Origin: Streptomyces sp. NBC_01481
GTDB lineage: Bacteria; Actinomycetota; Actinomycetes; Streptomycetales; Streptomycetaceae
DNA: 64,000 nucleotides
Assembly (NCBI RefSeq): GCF_026339995.1
Contig: NZ_JAPEPT010000007.1
Span: 359,501-423,500 of the forward strand
Reading direction: 5' to 3'
Part shown: positions 30,557 to 40,362 of the stretch, piece after piece
Layout of the letters: every line of letters starts with the position of its first letter
Position numbering within the stretch: position 1 is the first letter of the stretch
The notes under the pieces: model-generated
Seen by the model: only the letters and a program-made list of their open reading frames with translations
The model's database searches: none
What the model was told of the DNA's origin: nothing
Made by a program: the position numbers and the translations under genes

Positions 30557-31227
30557 CAACGCAGAACGCCAGAGTGATCGTCGTCGACGACCAGGCCGTG
30601 GTGCGCGAGGGCATTGTGATGCTCTTGGGGCTGCTGCCCGGCATCGAGGTCGTCGGCTCGGCCAAGGACGGCGAGGAGGCGGTCGCTCTCGTCGCCGAAC
30701 TCGCCCCCGATGTGGCCCTGATGGATCTGCGGATGCCCCGTTGCGACGGCGTCGAGGCGACCCGCCGCATCCGCAGCGAACACCCGGGCACCCAGATCGT
30801 CGTGCTCACCACCTATGCCGACGACGACTCGCTGTTCCCCGCGCTGCGGGCGGGGGCGCGCGGCTATCTCACGAAAGACGCCGGCGGCGACGAGATCGTA
30901 CGGGCCATTCAGGACGTCATGGCAGGTCGCGCCGGGCTCTCAGCGGTCGTCCAGCAGCGGCTGCTCGAGCAGGTCACGTCCGCGCCCGAACCGTCCGGGC
31001 GGAGGCTGCCCGACGGGCTGACCGCGCGCGAGGGCGAGGTGCTGACCCTGATCGCGGAGGGCCTCACCAACGTCGACATCGCGCGCAGGCTGCACATTTC
31101 CACGGCCACCGTGAAGACTCACATCAACAATCTCTTCGCGAAGACCGGTATCCACGACCGCGCTCAGGCGGTGCGGTACGCCTATCGGGAAGGTCTTGCG
31201 CGGCCACCTGGGTCGAGCATCACCTAA
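30553..31227 (+). CDS. NarL/LuxR-type response regulator
   Basis: A 224-residue regulator. The receiver domain has V-D-D-Q near the N-terminus, phospho-acceptor Asp58 in A-L-M-D-L-R-M-P, T in V-L-T-T-Y and Lys in Y-L-T-K-D-A. The LuxR-type DNA-binding domain covers about residues 155-215: L-T-A-R-E-G-E-V-L-T-L-I-A-E-G-L-T-N-V-D-I-A-R-R-L. Its start overlaps the kinase stop, so translation is coupled. Targets could include the downstream DUF485/symporter pair, but that is inference. Confidence 0.94.
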   Translation: MTTQNARVIVVDDQAVVREGIVMLLGLLPGIEVVGSAKDGEEAVALVAELAPDVALMDLRMPRCDGVEATRRIRSEHPGTQIVVLTTYADDDSLFPALRAGARGYLTKDAGGDEIVRAIQDVMAGRAGLSAVVQQRLLEQVTSAPEPSGRRLPDGLTAREGEVLTLIAEGLTNVDIARRLHISTATVKTHINNLFAKTGIHDRAQAVRYAYREGLARPPGSSIT

Positions 31228-31326
31228 TGGGGTGAAGACCGGCGGGAGAAGAGTCCGGGATCTTCCCGCTCTGTCCATCCTTGTGCACGCGGCCGAAACG
31301 GTTCGCTGACCAAGGGGAGCTGATCG

Positions 31327-31803
31327 GTGGAGAAGCCTGAAGGGCGGGACGCCGCGGAGGTACGGCTCGACGACCCGTGGTACGACGCCCTGGCCTCCGG
31401 CTGGGGGGAGTTGGACGGCACGGGCGCCCCCGCGCCCGTTGCGGCGCCCGGACCCGCGGTACCGGAGCGTGGATCGAGCGCCGCCGACATCTATCTGGAA
31501 GTGCAGCGGAGCGCCGCCTTCCAGGAGGTGCGCAGCCGTTACCGCAGGTTTGCCGTCCCTGCCGTCCTCGCGTTTCTCACCTGGTACTTGGCGTACGTCG
31601 TCGCAGCGACCACCGCAGCGGAGCTGATGGCAAGGCCGGTGGCGGGTGCGGTAAATGTGGCGATGGTCGCCGGGCTCGGGCAGTTCCTCACGACCTTCCT
31701 GCTGACCTGGGCGTACGCACGGCATGCGCGCCTGCACCGGGACCGGGCGGCGCTCGATCTGCGCTGGGACACACAGGAGTTGACACGGGGGGTCGTGCGG
31801 TGA
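31327..31803 (+). CDS. DUF485 membrane protein, symporter partner
   Basis: A 158-residue protein. Residues 1-60 are polar and Pro/Ala-rich. The DUF485 domain begins near residue 65 (A-F-Q-E-V-R-S-R-Y-R-R-F-A-V-P) and has two membrane helices, residues 75-98 and 108-130. DUF485 proteins are nearly always encoded before acetate/solute symporters of the ActP type and are thought to act with them. GTG start behind AAGGGGAGC. The symporter gene overlaps its stop as GTGA. Confidence 0.88.
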   Translation: MEKPEGRDAAEVRLDDPWYDALASGWGELDGTGAPAPVAAPGPAVPERGSSAADIYLEVQRSAAFQEVRSRYRRFAVPAVLAFLTWYLAYVVAATTAAELMARPVAGAVNVAMVAGLGQFLTTFLLTWAYARHARLHRDRAALDLRWDTQELTRGVVR

Positions 31804-33392
31804 GCGGCCACCACCAGACCCTGGCGCTGCTGCTGTTCAGCGCCTTCATCGCGGTCACACTCGGCATCACCACCTGGGTGAGTCGCAACAGGCGTGGTTC
31901 GGCCGAGGAGTTCTACGCGGGCGGGCGGCTGTTCTCGCCCCTGGAGAACGGCTTCGCCATTGCCGGTGACTACATGTCCGCCGCCTCCTTCCTCGGTATC
32001 TCCGGGCTCATCGCGCTCTACGGCTACGACGGAATGCTCTACTCCGTCGGCTTCCTGGTCGCCTGGCTGGTCGTCCTTCTGCTGGTGGCTGAACTTGTCC
32101 GCAACTGCGGCCGGTTCACGCTCGCGGACGTCGTCGCATCCAGGATGAGCGAGCGCCCCGTGCGCATCGCGGCGGGAACTTCTTCGGTCACCGTGTCCGT
32201 TCTCTATCTGGTGGCGCAGATGGTGGGGGCCGGCAGCCTCGTCGCGCTGCTGCTGGGCGGTACGAGTGAAGCCGCGCGCTCGTGGACCGTCATCGGCGTG
32301 GGTGCACTGATGGTCATCTATGTGTCGTTGGGAGGGATGCGAGCCACCACCTGGATCCAGATCGTGAAGGCCGTGCTGCTGATGGCGGGCGCGATCGCGA
32401 TGACCGTCCTCGTCCTCGCGCGCTTCCACGGCGACTTCAACCAGCTTCTCAACTCCGCGGCCGAACGAAGCGGCCACGGCAGGGACTTCCTCGCACCCGG
32501 CCTCAAGTACGGCGGGGGCTGGACCGCACGCCTCGACTTCGTCAGCCTCGGCCTGGCGCTCGTCCTGGGCACGGCGGGTCTGCCGCACATCCTGTCGCGC
32601 TTCTACACCGTGCCGACCGCGCGGGCTGCCCGCCGCTCGGTCGTCTGGTCGATCGGGCTCATCGGCAGCTTCTATCTGATGACGATCGTGCTCGGCTTCG
32701 GCGCGGCCGCCGTGCTTGGCTCCGACGAGGTACGCAAGTCGAACGCGGCCGGGAACACCGCGGTCCCGCTGCTGGCGCTGGACCTCGGCGGAGGCGCGGG
32801 GTCCACGGGCGGAACGGTTCTCTTCGCGGTGGTCGCGGCCGTTGCCTTCGCGACCATCCTCGCCGTCGTCGCCGGGGTCACGCTCGCCTCATCGGCCTCC
32901 GTCGCGCACGATCTGTACGCCTCGCTCAAGCGCCGCCATGCCAAACAGCACAGCGAGGTTGCCGTCGCGCGGGTCGCGGCCGCGGGGATCGGCGTAGCCG
33001 CGATCGCGCTCGGCCTGCTCGCCCGCGACCTGAATGTCGCGTTCCTGGTGGGCCTGGCCTTCGCGGTCGCCGCCTCGGCCAATCTGCCCGTACTGCTCTA
33101 CTCGCTGTTCTGGCGGAACTTCACCACGCGCGGGGCGGTCTGGGCGGTGTACGGAGGGCTTGTTCCTGCCGTGCTGCTCGTGGTGTTCTCGCCGGTCGTC
33201 TCGGGCAGCCCGGAAGCGCTGTTCCCGGGAGTGGACTTCTATGTCTTCCCGCTGCAGAACCCGGGCCTGGTCTCCATTCCGCTCGGCTTCCTGGCGGGCT
33301 GGATCGGTACGGTCACATCGACGGAGCCGCCGGATGAGGCGAAGCACGCGGAGACGGAGGTACGGGCGCTGACGGGCGCGGGAGCGGTGTGA
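31800..33392 (+). CDS. Sodium:solute symporter, ActP-like
   Basis: A 530-residue transporter of the SSS family with about 13 membrane helices. F-Y-A-G-G-R near residue 38, G-D-Y-M-S-A-A-S-F-L-G, and G-T-A-G-L-P-H-I-L-S-R-F-Y are signatures of acetate/monocarboxylate permeases. GTG at 31800 overlaps the DUF485 stop, indicating one operon. A CitA/CitB-type two-component pair lies convergently just downstream, so the solute may be a small carboxylate such as acetate, pyruvate or a dicarboxylate; the exact solute is inference. Confidence 0.9.
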   Translation: MSGHHQTLALLLFSAFIAVTLGITTWVSRNRRGSAEEFYAGGRLFSPLENGFAIAGDYMSAASFLGISGLIALYGYDGMLYSVGFLVAWLVVLLLVAELVRNCGRFTLADVVASRMSERPVRIAAGTSSVTVSVLYLVAQMVGAGSLVALLLGGTSEAARSWTVIGVGALMVIYVSLGGMRATTWIQIVKAVLLMAGAIAMTVLVLARFHGDFNQLLNSAAERSGHGRDFLAPGLKYGGGWTARLDFVSLGLALVLGTAGLPHILSRFYTVPTARAARRSVVWSIGLIGSFYLMTIVLGFGAAAVLGSDEVRKSNAAGNTAVPLLALDLGGGAGSTGGTVLFAVVAAVAFATILAVVAGVTLASSASVAHDLYASLKRRHAKQHSEVAVARVAAAGIGVAAIALGLLARDLNVAFLVGLAFAVAASANLPVLLYSLFWRNFTTRGAVWAVYGGLVPAVLLVVFSPVVSGSPEALFPGVDFYVFPLQNPGLVSIPLGFLAGWIGTVTSTEPPDEAKHAETEVRALTGAGAV

Positions 33393-33394
33393 GT

Positions 33395-33421
33395 CCGGGG
33401 ACGGCCCGGGGCCGTCCCCGG
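33395..33421. terminator. Bidirectional hairpin terminator
   Basis: CCGGGGACGGCC and GGCCGTCCCCGG pair perfectly over 12 bp with a 3-nt loop, between the convergent symporter and response-regulator genes. Confidence 0.8.
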
Positions 33422-33433
33422 GCGGTCCAGTCC

Positions 33434-34159
33434 TCAGTCGCCGGACGGGCTCGCCGCAGGCCCGGACGGGCTCGGAGATCCCCATACGTAGCGGTGTTCC
33501 GGCCGGCCCGTTTCGCCGTACTTCAGGCTCAGGCGTACCCGGCCCGTTCGCTCCAGCAGTTTCAGATAGCGCTGGGCCGTCTGTCTGCTCACCCCCGCGC
33601 GCTCCGCGATCTCCTGGGCGGACAGCGGTCCTTCGGCGGCCAGCAGCACCTGGCGGACCACCTCGGCGGTGGTCGGGGAGTGGCCCTTGGGCAGGTCCGG
33701 GGCGACGGAGCCGACCGACAGTGCCCCGAAGATGCGGTCCACCTCCGCCTGTTCCGCCTCGCCGCCGCCCTCCAGGGTGCGGCGCAGCGTGGCGTAGGCC
33801 TCCAGCTTGGCGCGCAGGCCGGCGAAGTTGAACGGCTTCACCAGGTACTGGAGCGCTCCGTGACGCATCGCCGCCTGGACGGTGGCCACGTCCCGCGCGG
33901 CCGTCACCATGATCACGTCGGTCTGGTGGCCGAGTCTGCGCAGCTCCCGTACGACCGCGAGGCCGTTCCCGTCCGGCAGATAGTGGTCCATGAGGACCAG
34001 ATCCACCGGGCAGTCGGCGATCCGTGCGAGCGCCTCGGCGGCCGAGTGCGCTGTCGCGGAGACCCGGAAGCCGGGCACCTTGGCGACATAGGCAGCATTG
34101 ATCTGTGCGACCCGTTTGTCGTCGTCCACGACCAGTACGTCGATCGGTGCGTCGGTCAT
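33434..34159 (-). CDS. CitB/DcuR-type response regulator
   Basis: A 241-residue regulator. The receiver has V-V-D-D-D-K, phospho-acceptor Asp58 in L-V-L-M-D-H-Y-L-P-D and Lys in Y-L-V-K-P-F. The C-terminal domain has a helix-turn-helix (L-S-A-Q-E-I-A-E-R-A-G-V-S-R-Q-T-A-Q-R-Y-L) typical of CitB/DcuR/MalR regulators that answer to carboxylates. Its ATG overlaps the kinase stop by 4 nt. The convergent symporter is a plausible target. Confidence 0.93.
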   Translation of the reverse strand: MTDAPIDVLVVDDDKRVAQINAAYVAKVPGFRVSATAHSAAEALARIADCPVDLVLMDHYLPDGNGLAVVRELRRLGHQTDVIMVTAARDVATVQAAMRHGALQYLVKPFNFAGLRAKLEAYATLRRTLEGGGEAEQAEVDRIFGALSVGSVAPDLPKGHSPTTAEVVRQVLLAAEGPLSAQEIAERAGVSRQTAQRYLKLLERTGRVRLSLKYGETGRPEHRYVWGSPSPSGPAASPSGD

Positions 34160-35799
34160 CGCGCCTCCACGGCCGCGGCCAGGCCCGGCTCCGTCAGCGC
34201 CTCGGGGAGTACGACCGTGAACTCGGCGCCGCCGCCCTGCGCCTCCCGCACCCGCGCGCTGCCGCCCTGCCGTTCCGCGAGCCTGCGCACCAGCGCCAGA
34301 CCGAGGCCGCGCTTGCCGTGTACGGGGAGTTCCTTGGTGGACCAGCCCTCGGTGAAGATCAACTCCCGCTGGTCGGGCGGGACTCCCAGGCCGCTGTCCG
34401 CGATCCGCAGGACAGCCGTACGTCCCTCCGCGCGCAGTTCGACCTCGATCAGTGGCTCCGACGAGCCGGTCGCCGCGTCCAGCGCGTTGTCGACGAGATT
34501 GCCGACGACCGTGACCAGGCCGCGCGGGTCCACCAGCCGGTCGGGCAGCAGCGTCCCGGGCGCGATGCGCAGCGATACGCCGCGTTCCGCCGCCACCGTC
34601 GCCTTGCCCACCAGCAGCGCGGCCAGCAGCGGATCGTGGATCTTCTCGGTGACCTGCTCGGCGGTGGCCCGGTGGACGCCGACCACTTCGGTGACGTACT
34701 CGACCGCCTCCTCGTGCATCTTCAGTTCGAGGAGACCGAGCAGGGTGTGCAGGCGGTTGGCGTGCTCATGGTCCTGTGCGCGCAGGGCGTCGATCAGCCC
34801 TCGGGTGGAGTCGAGTTCACGGCCGAGCTGTTCCAATTCGGTGCGGTCGCGCAGGGTGGCGACCGCCCCTCCGTCGTCGGTCGGCATCCGGTTGGTGATC
34901 AGCACCCGGCTGCCGCGTACGGTCAGCAGATCCTCGCCGGTGACCCGTCCGGCCAGCACGTCGGTGGTGCGGCCTTCGCCGAGCACCTCGTCGAGGGGAC
35001 GCCCCTCGGCCTCGGGGCCGAGGCCGAGCAGCCGCTGAGCCTCGTCGTTCATCAGCCGGATCCGGCCCGAGGCGTCGAGGGCGACAACCCCTTCCCGGAT
35101 GCCGTGCAGCATGGCCTCGCGTTCCGCGAGCAGCGCGGCGATGTCCGAGAAGGCCAGGTCGTGGGTCTGCCGCTGGAGCCTTCGGGAGATCAGATACGCG
35201 GCCAGGGCTCCTACGGCAAGCGCCCCGCCCGCATACGCGAGCAGTCCGGGGATCGCCGCGAGAAGCCGGGCGCGCACGCTGTCGTACTCGATGCCGACCG
35301 ACACCGCGCCGACGATCGTGCCGCTGTCGTCGCGCAGCGGCACCTTTCCGCGGGCGGAGCGGCCGAGCGTCCCGCTGTCGATCTCCATGACCTCATGGCC
35401 CGCGAGCGCGTCGCTGGGGTCGGTGGAGACGACCCTGCCGATCTGCCGGGGGGCGGTGTGGGACCAGCGCACTCCGCGCATGTCCATGATCACCACGTAC
35501 TCGGCGCCGGTGGCCTTCCGGATCCGCTCGGCCTTGGCCTGGACCGGACCGCCTGCCGTCGGCCGCGAGCCGAGCAGCTCGTCGGCGACCTCCGGGGACG
35601 CGGTCGTTTCGGCGATGGCGAGCGCCCTGCGCATCGCCTGATCGTCGAGCTGGGCGCTGAGCGGTGCGAGAAAGAGGCCGGTGGCCAGCACGGTGACACC
35701 GGTGGCGATGGCCAGCTGCATCAGCAGGACCTGGGAGAAGACCCGCTGCGGCCAGCCGAACCGCCGGCGCCGGGCGGGAGCGGTCGGTACGGGGCTCAT
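34156..35799 (-). CDS. CitA/DcuS-type sensor histidine kinase
   Basis: A 547-residue kinase. Helix 1 spans about residues 20-45 and helix 2 about 190-212; between them lies a PDC/Cache sensor domain with the citrate-sensor-like R-K-A-T-G-A-E-Y-V-V-I-M-D and P-L-R-D-D-S-G. A PAS domain (about 235-330) follows, then the SpoB-type dimer region with the phospho-acceptor in D-H-E-H-A-N-R-L-H, and a HATPase domain (N-L-V-D-N-A-L-D-A, G-L-G-V, G-L-G-L-A). The ATG at 35799 precedes the first helix. Its ligand is probably a carboxylate. Confidence 0.93.
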   Translation of the reverse strand: MSPVPTAPARRRRFGWPQRVFSQVLLMQLAIATGVTVLATGLFLAPLSAQLDDQAMRRALAIAETTASPEVADELLGSRPTAGGPVQAKAERIRKATGAEYVVIMDMRGVRWSHTAPRQIGRVVSTDPSDALAGHEVMEIDSGTLGRSARGKVPLRDDSGTIVGAVSVGIEYDSVRARLLAAIPGLLAYAGGALAVGALAAYLISRRLQRQTHDLAFSDIAALLAEREAMLHGIREGVVALDASGRIRLMNDEAQRLLGLGPEAEGRPLDEVLGEGRTTDVLAGRVTGEDLLTVRGSRVLITNRMPTDDGGAVATLRDRTELEQLGRELDSTRGLIDALRAQDHEHANRLHTLLGLLELKMHEEAVEYVTEVVGVHRATAEQVTEKIHDPLLAALLVGKATVAAERGVSLRIAPGTLLPDRLVDPRGLVTVVGNLVDNALDAATGSSEPLIEVELRAEGRTAVLRIADSGLGVPPDQRELIFTEGWSTKELPVHGKRGLGLALVRRLAERQGGSARVREAQGGGAEFTVVLPEALTEPGLAAAVEAR

Positions 35800-35848
35800 G
35801 CCTAGGAACGGTAAGGGGCGTGCGGCCCTTTCCGAAATCCCCTCTACA

Positions 35849-35863
35849 CGCAAATTGCTTGCG
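35849..35863. promoter_or_regulatory. Candidate LacI-type operator before the GH87 gene
   Basis: CGCAA-ATTGC-TTGCG has perfect 5-bp arms. It shares the TTGCG core with the repeats before the lacI-type gene (40363-40400), about 190 nt upstream of the GH87 start. Binding by that LacI protein is inference. Confidence 0.45.
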
Positions 35864-36052
35864 CGTTTTGCAGCCCACTTACGTTTTCGTGGAAGCGGGC
35901 GGCAAAGGCGCTGGTGCGGCCGGATTTCGAGGTTCCGGCCGATCGCGACGGCCATTTTGACGCGGTCATGGCAGTGGACGATGTGCCGGATCTCTGCAAT
36001 TCTCTGACCGCCATACGCAAAAGACTCAATCTGACGTGCAGATCGGGGACAT

Positions 36053-39000
36053 ATGAGACCGCAACGCTGGGGTTGGCGGGTTCTCTCCGCCGTCATCACC
36101 ACCAGTCTTCTGATGATCGCCTGGCCGTCGATCACCGCCTCGGCGGCCGCCGGCCCCAATATCGCCGCGGGCCGCCCCGCGGCGGCGAGCAGCGCCCACA
36201 GTGAATACGCCGCCCGGAACATCACCGACGGAAACCAGGCCACCTACTGGCAGAGTGCAGGCAGCGGCTTCCCCCAGTGGGTCCAGACCGACCTCGGCTC
36301 CGCCCACCGGATCGACGAGGTCGTGCTCAGGCTGCCCGCCGGATGGGAGAGCCGCGAGCAGACCCTCTCCGTCCAGGGCAGCGCCGACGGCGTCGGCTTC
36401 ACGACCCTGAAGACCTCGGCCACGTACACCTTCGGTCCGGGTCGCGCCAATACCGTGGCCATCGCCTTAGCCGAGGCTCAGACCCGCTTCGTCCGTATCC
36501 ACATCACGGCCAACACGGGCTGGCCTGCCGCCCAGCTGTCCGAGCTCGAAGTCCACACGGCTGGTGAGTCCTCGGTCGACCTCGCCCGTGGCAAGACCCT
36601 GACGGCCGGCAGCCACACCGAGGTCTACACGGCCGCCAACGCCAATGACGGCAACCGATCCAGCTACTGGGAGAGCCGCAACGGCGATCTCCCGCAGTGG
36701 ATCCAGGCGGACCTCGGCGCGTCCGTCCGTATCGACCGGGTCGTGCTGCGGCTGCCCGACGGCTGGGAGGCCCGGACGCAGACACTGAAGATCCAGGGCA
36801 GCACCAACGGCACGGACTTCACCGATCTGACCGCGTCGAAGGCGTACGAGTTCAACGCGGCGGGCGGCCAGTCGGCGATGATCGCCTTCGACGCCGCCAC
36901 CACCCGGTACGTCCGCGTCCTGGTCACCGCCAACACGGGCCGGGCGGCCGCCCAGGTCGCCGAGTTCGAGATCTACGGCCCGGCGACCGGCGACACCCAG
37001 GCGCCCACCGCTCCCACCGCGCTCGCCTACACGGAGCCGGCCACCGGGCAGATCAAGCTCACCTGGGAGGCGTCCACCGACAACACCGGCGTCACCGGCT
37101 ACGACATCTACGCCAACAACGAACTGCGCACCACCGTCGCCGGCAACATCACGACGTACACGGACACGCAGCCCGCGAGCGCCACGGTTTCGTACTTCGT
37201 CCGCGCGAAGGACGCCGCCGGGAACCAGTCGGGCAACAGCAACACCGTCACCCGCAAGGGCGACACCGGCGACACACAGGCGCCGACCGCACCAGCCGGT
37301 CTCTCCTTCACCGAGCCCGCAGCCGGGCAGATCAAGCTCAGCTGGGGCGCGTCCTCGGACAACACCGGTGTCACGGGATACGACATCTACGCCAACAACT
37401 CGCTGCGCAAGACCGTGGCGGGCAACATCACGACGTACACGGACAGCCAGCCCGTGAGCGCGACGGTGTCCTATGTCGTACGCGCCAAGGACGCGGCCGG
37501 GAACCAGTCCGGCAACAGCAACACCGTGATACGCAACGGCTCAGCGGGCTCGGCCTCGAACCTCGCCGTCGGCAAGCCCATCGCCGCCTCCTCCGTGATC
37601 CACACCTTCGTCGCCGAGAACGCCAACGACAACAGCCTGACGACCTACTGGGAGGGCGCCGCAGGCAGTTACCCGAACACCCTGACGGTGAAACTGGGCG
37701 CCAACGCGGATATCGGCAGTGTGGTACTCAAGCTCAATCCAGAGGGCAGTTGGGGCACCCGGACCCAGAACATCCAGGTCCTCGGGCGTGAGCAGAGCGC
37801 GACCGGCTTCACGGGTCTGGTCGCGGCGAAGGACTACACCTTCGATCCCGCGAGCGCGAACGCCGTCACCGTCCCGGTGGACGCGCGAGTCGCCGACGTC
37901 CAACTGAAGTTCACGTCCAACACCGGTGCCACCGCCGGCCAGGTCGCGGAGTTCCAGGTCCTGGGCGTCCCGGCACCCAACCCGGATCTCGAAGTCACCG
38001 GCCTCACGGCCTCGCCCGCCGCGCCCGTCGAGTCCGACCCGATCACCCTGTCGGCCACCGTGCGCAACAGCGGGCCGGTCGCCTCCGCGGCCAGTGCCGT
38101 GGCGTTCCGGCTGGGCGGCACCAAGGTCGCCACGGCGCAGGCCGGGGCACTGGCCGCCGGGGCGACATCGACCGTCAGCGCCTCGATCGGGGCGCGTGAC
38201 GCCGGTACGTACCAGCTCAGCGCCGTCGCCGACGAGGCGAACGCGGTCATCGAGCAGAACGAGACCAACAACACCTACACCAGCCCGACATCACTGGTGG
38301 TGAAGCCGGTCGAGAGCTCCGATCTGATCGCGTCCGCGGTCGGCTGGACCCCGAGCAGCCCCTCGGCGGGTGACACCGTCAACTTCTCCGTGACTCTCAA
38401 GAACCAGGGAACGGTGGCCTCCGCCGGCGGCAGCCACGGCATCACGCTCACCGTGACCGACTCCAAGGGCGCCACTGTCAAGACCCTCACGGGCGAGCAC
38501 GGCGGAGTCATCGCCGCCGGCGCGAGCACCTCACCCGTGAACCTCGGTACCTGGGCCGTCGCCAACGGCTCGTGCAGCGTCAAGGTGGTCGTCGCCGACG
38601 ACGCCAACGAGCTGCCGGTCAAGCGGGCCAACAACACCAGCACCCGGCCGCTGTTCGTCGGGCGCGGCGCCAATATGCCGTACGACATGTACGAGGCGGA
38701 GGACGGCACCCTCGGCGGCGGGGCCCAGAAGGTCGGCCCCAACCGGACCATCGGCGACCTCGGCGGCGAGGCGTCCGGACGCCAGGCCGTCACCCTCAAC
38801 AGCACCGGCAACTATGTCGAGTTCACGACCAGGGACAGCACCAACACGCTGGTGGCGCGGTTCTCGATACCGGACGCCCCGGGCGGCGGAGGCATCAACT
38901 CCACGCTCAACGTCTACGTCGACGGCACCTTCCGCAAAGCGATCGACCTGACGTCCAAGTACATGTGGCAGTACGGAGCCGAGGCGAGCCCCGGCAACTC

Positions 39001-40342
39001 CCCGGGAGCGGGCGCGCCGCGTCACATCTACGACGAGGCGAACGTGCTGCTCGGCGAGACCGTCCGGGCGGGCTCGAAGATCCGGCTGCAGAAGGACGCC
39101 GCCAACAAGGACACGTACGCGATCGACTTCATCAACCTGGAGCAGGTCGTGGCGGCGGCGAACCCGGACCCGGAGGCGTACACCATCCCGGCCGGAACCA
39201 CCCACCAGGATGTCCAGAACGCCCTGGACAAGGTGCGGATGGACACCACGGGCAAGCTCGTCGGCGTCTATCTGCCGCCGGGCGACTACCGCACGTCGAA
39301 CAAGTTCCAGGTGTACGGAAAGGCGGTCAAGGTCGTCGGCGCGGGCCCCTGGTTCAGCCGCTTCACCACCCCGCCCGACCAGGAGAACACCGACGCCGGC
39401 TTCGATGTCCAGGCGACCGCCAACGGCTCGTCCTTCTCCGGCTTCGGATTCTTCGGCAACTACACCGCGCGCAACGACGGTCCGGGCAAGGTGTTCGACT
39501 GGTCCAAGGTCTCGGACATGACCGTCGACAACATCTGGACCGAGCACATGATGTGCCTCTACTGGGGCACGGACACGGACCGGATCACCATCAAGAACTC
39601 CCGTATCCGGGACATGTACGCCGACGGGATCAACGTCACCAACGGCAGCAGCGACAACCGTGTCAGCAATGTGGAGGCGCGCACGACGGGAGACGACGCC
39701 TTCGCGCTGTTCCCCGCCGTGGACATCGTCAACGCCGACCAGACCGGCAATGTGTACGAGAACATCACATCGCTGCTGACCTGGCGGGCGGCCGGTATCG
39801 CGGTCTACGGCGGCAGCGGGAACGCCGTACGCAACGCCTATGTCGCGGACACGCTCACCTACTCCGGACTCACCATCGCCACGCTGAAGTTCGGATCGAT
39901 CCCGGCGCTGGGCTTCGGCGCCACTCCATCGACGTTCGAGAACATCTCGCTGGAGCGGGCCGGTGGGCACTTCTGGGGCAACCAGACCTTCCCGGCGCTG
40001 TGGATGTACTCGGCGGAGTACGAGTACCAGGGCATCCGGATCAGCGGACTCGACATCACCGATCCGACCTACTCGGGAATCATGTTCCAGACGAAATACG
40101 ACGGCAGCCGGCCGATGTACCCGGTCCGGGACAGCGTGCTGACCGATGTCGCCGTCAGCGGCGCGAAAAAGAGCGGTGACGCTTTCGATGCCAAGTCAGG
40201 CTTCGGGCTCTGGGCGAACGAGATGCCGGAGTCGGGGCAGGGGCCCGCGGTCGGAGAGGTCACCTTCAACGGTCTGCAGCTCAGCGGCAACGCGCAGGAC
40301 GTAAAGAACACCACCTCCACATTCAAGATCAACATCAACTAG
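36053..40342 (+). CDS. Secreted multidomain GH87-type alpha-1,3-glucanase (mutanase/mycodextranase)
   Basis: A 1429-residue exported enzyme. A signal peptide (cut near residue 34) is followed by two F5/8C (discoidin) domains (about 35-172, 173-312), two FnIII repeats (about 315-500), a third discoidin domain (about 503-640), two CARDB domains (about 645-870), a CBM6/35-like module beginning Y-E-A-E-D-G (about 880-1040) and a right-handed beta-helix to the end. In the helix, D1191 (Y-A-D-G-I-N-V), D1214 and D1215 (G-D-D-A-F-A) have exactly the spacing of the three catalytic aspartates reported for a GH87 alpha-1,3-glucanase (D1045, D1068, D1069, from memory). The expected role is to cut fungal or bacterial alpha-1,3-glucan outside the cell. 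The stop is 59 nt before the LacI gene. Confidence 0.8.
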   Translation: MRPQRWGWRVLSAVITTSLLMIAWPSITASAAAGPNIAAGRPAAASSAHSEYAARNITDGNQATYWQSAGSGFPQWVQTDLGSAHRIDEVVLRLPAGWESREQTLSVQGSADGVGFTTLKTSATYTFGPGRANTVAIALAEAQTRFVRIHITANTGWPAAQLSELEVHTAGESSVDLARGKTLTAGSHTEVYTAANANDGNRSSYWESRNGDLPQWIQADLGASVRIDRVVLRLPDGWEARTQTLKIQGSTNGTDFTDLTASKAYEFNAAGGQSAMIAFDAATTRYVRVLVTANTGRAAAQVAEFEIYGPATGDTQAPTAPTALAYTEPATGQIKLTWEASTDNTGVTGYDIYANNELRTTVAGNITTYTDTQPASATVSYFVRAKDAAGNQSGNSNTVTRKGDTGDTQAPTAPAGLSFTEPAAGQIKLSWGASSDNTGVTGYDIYANNSLRKTVAGNITTYTDSQPVSATVSYVVRAKDAAGNQSGNSNTVIRNGSAGSASNLAVGKPIAASSVIHTFVAENANDNSLTTYWEGAAGSYPNTLTVKLGANADIGSVVLKLNPEGSWGTRTQNIQVLGREQSATGFTGLVAAKDYTFDPASANAVTVPVDARVADVQLKFTSNTGATAGQVAEFQVLGVPAPNPDLEVTGLTASPAAPVESDPITLSATVRNSGPVASAASAVAFRLGGTKVATAQAGALAAGATSTVSASIGARDAGTYQLSAVADEANAVIEQNETNNTYTSPTSLVVKPVESSDLIASAVGWTPSSPSAGDTVNFSVTLKNQGTVASAGGSHGITLTVTDSKGATVKTLTGEHGGVIAAGASTSPVNLGTWAVANGSCSVKVVVADDANELPVKRANNTSTRPLFVGRGANMPYDMYEAEDGTLGGGAQKVGPNRTIGDLGGEASGRQAVTLNSTGNYVEFTTRDSTNTLVARFSIPDAPGGGGINSTLNVYVDGTFRKAIDLTSKYMWQYGAEASPGNSPGAGAPRHIYDEANVLLGETVRAGSKIRLQKDAANKDTYAIDFINLEQVVAAANPDPEAYTIPAGTTHQDVQNALDKVRMDTTGKLVGVYLPPGDYRTSNKFQVYGKAVKVVGAGPWFSRFTTPPDQENTDAGFDVQATANGSSFSGFGFFGNYTARNDGPGKVFDWSKVSDMTVDNIWTEHMMCLYWGTDTDRITIKNSRIRDMYADGINVTNGSSDNRVSNVEARTTGDDAFALFPAVDIVNADQTGNVYENITSLLTWRAAGIAVYGGSGNAVRNAYVADTLTYSGLTIATLKFGSIPALGFGATPSTFENISLERAGGHFWGNQTFPALWMYSAEYEYQGIRISGLDITDPTYSGIMFQTKYDGSRPMYPVRDSVLTDVAVSGAKKSGDAFDAKSGFGLWANEMPESGQGPAVGEVTFNGLQLSGNAQDVKNTTSTFKININ

Positions 40343-40362
40343 CAGAACAGGGGCAAGCGCTG

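Noticed and set aside
38572..40179. 535-codon frame inside the GH87 gene, same strand
   Set aside because: Out-of-frame reading rich in Arg/Gly/Gln, with no domain; the 1429-residue frame has signal peptide and folded modules.
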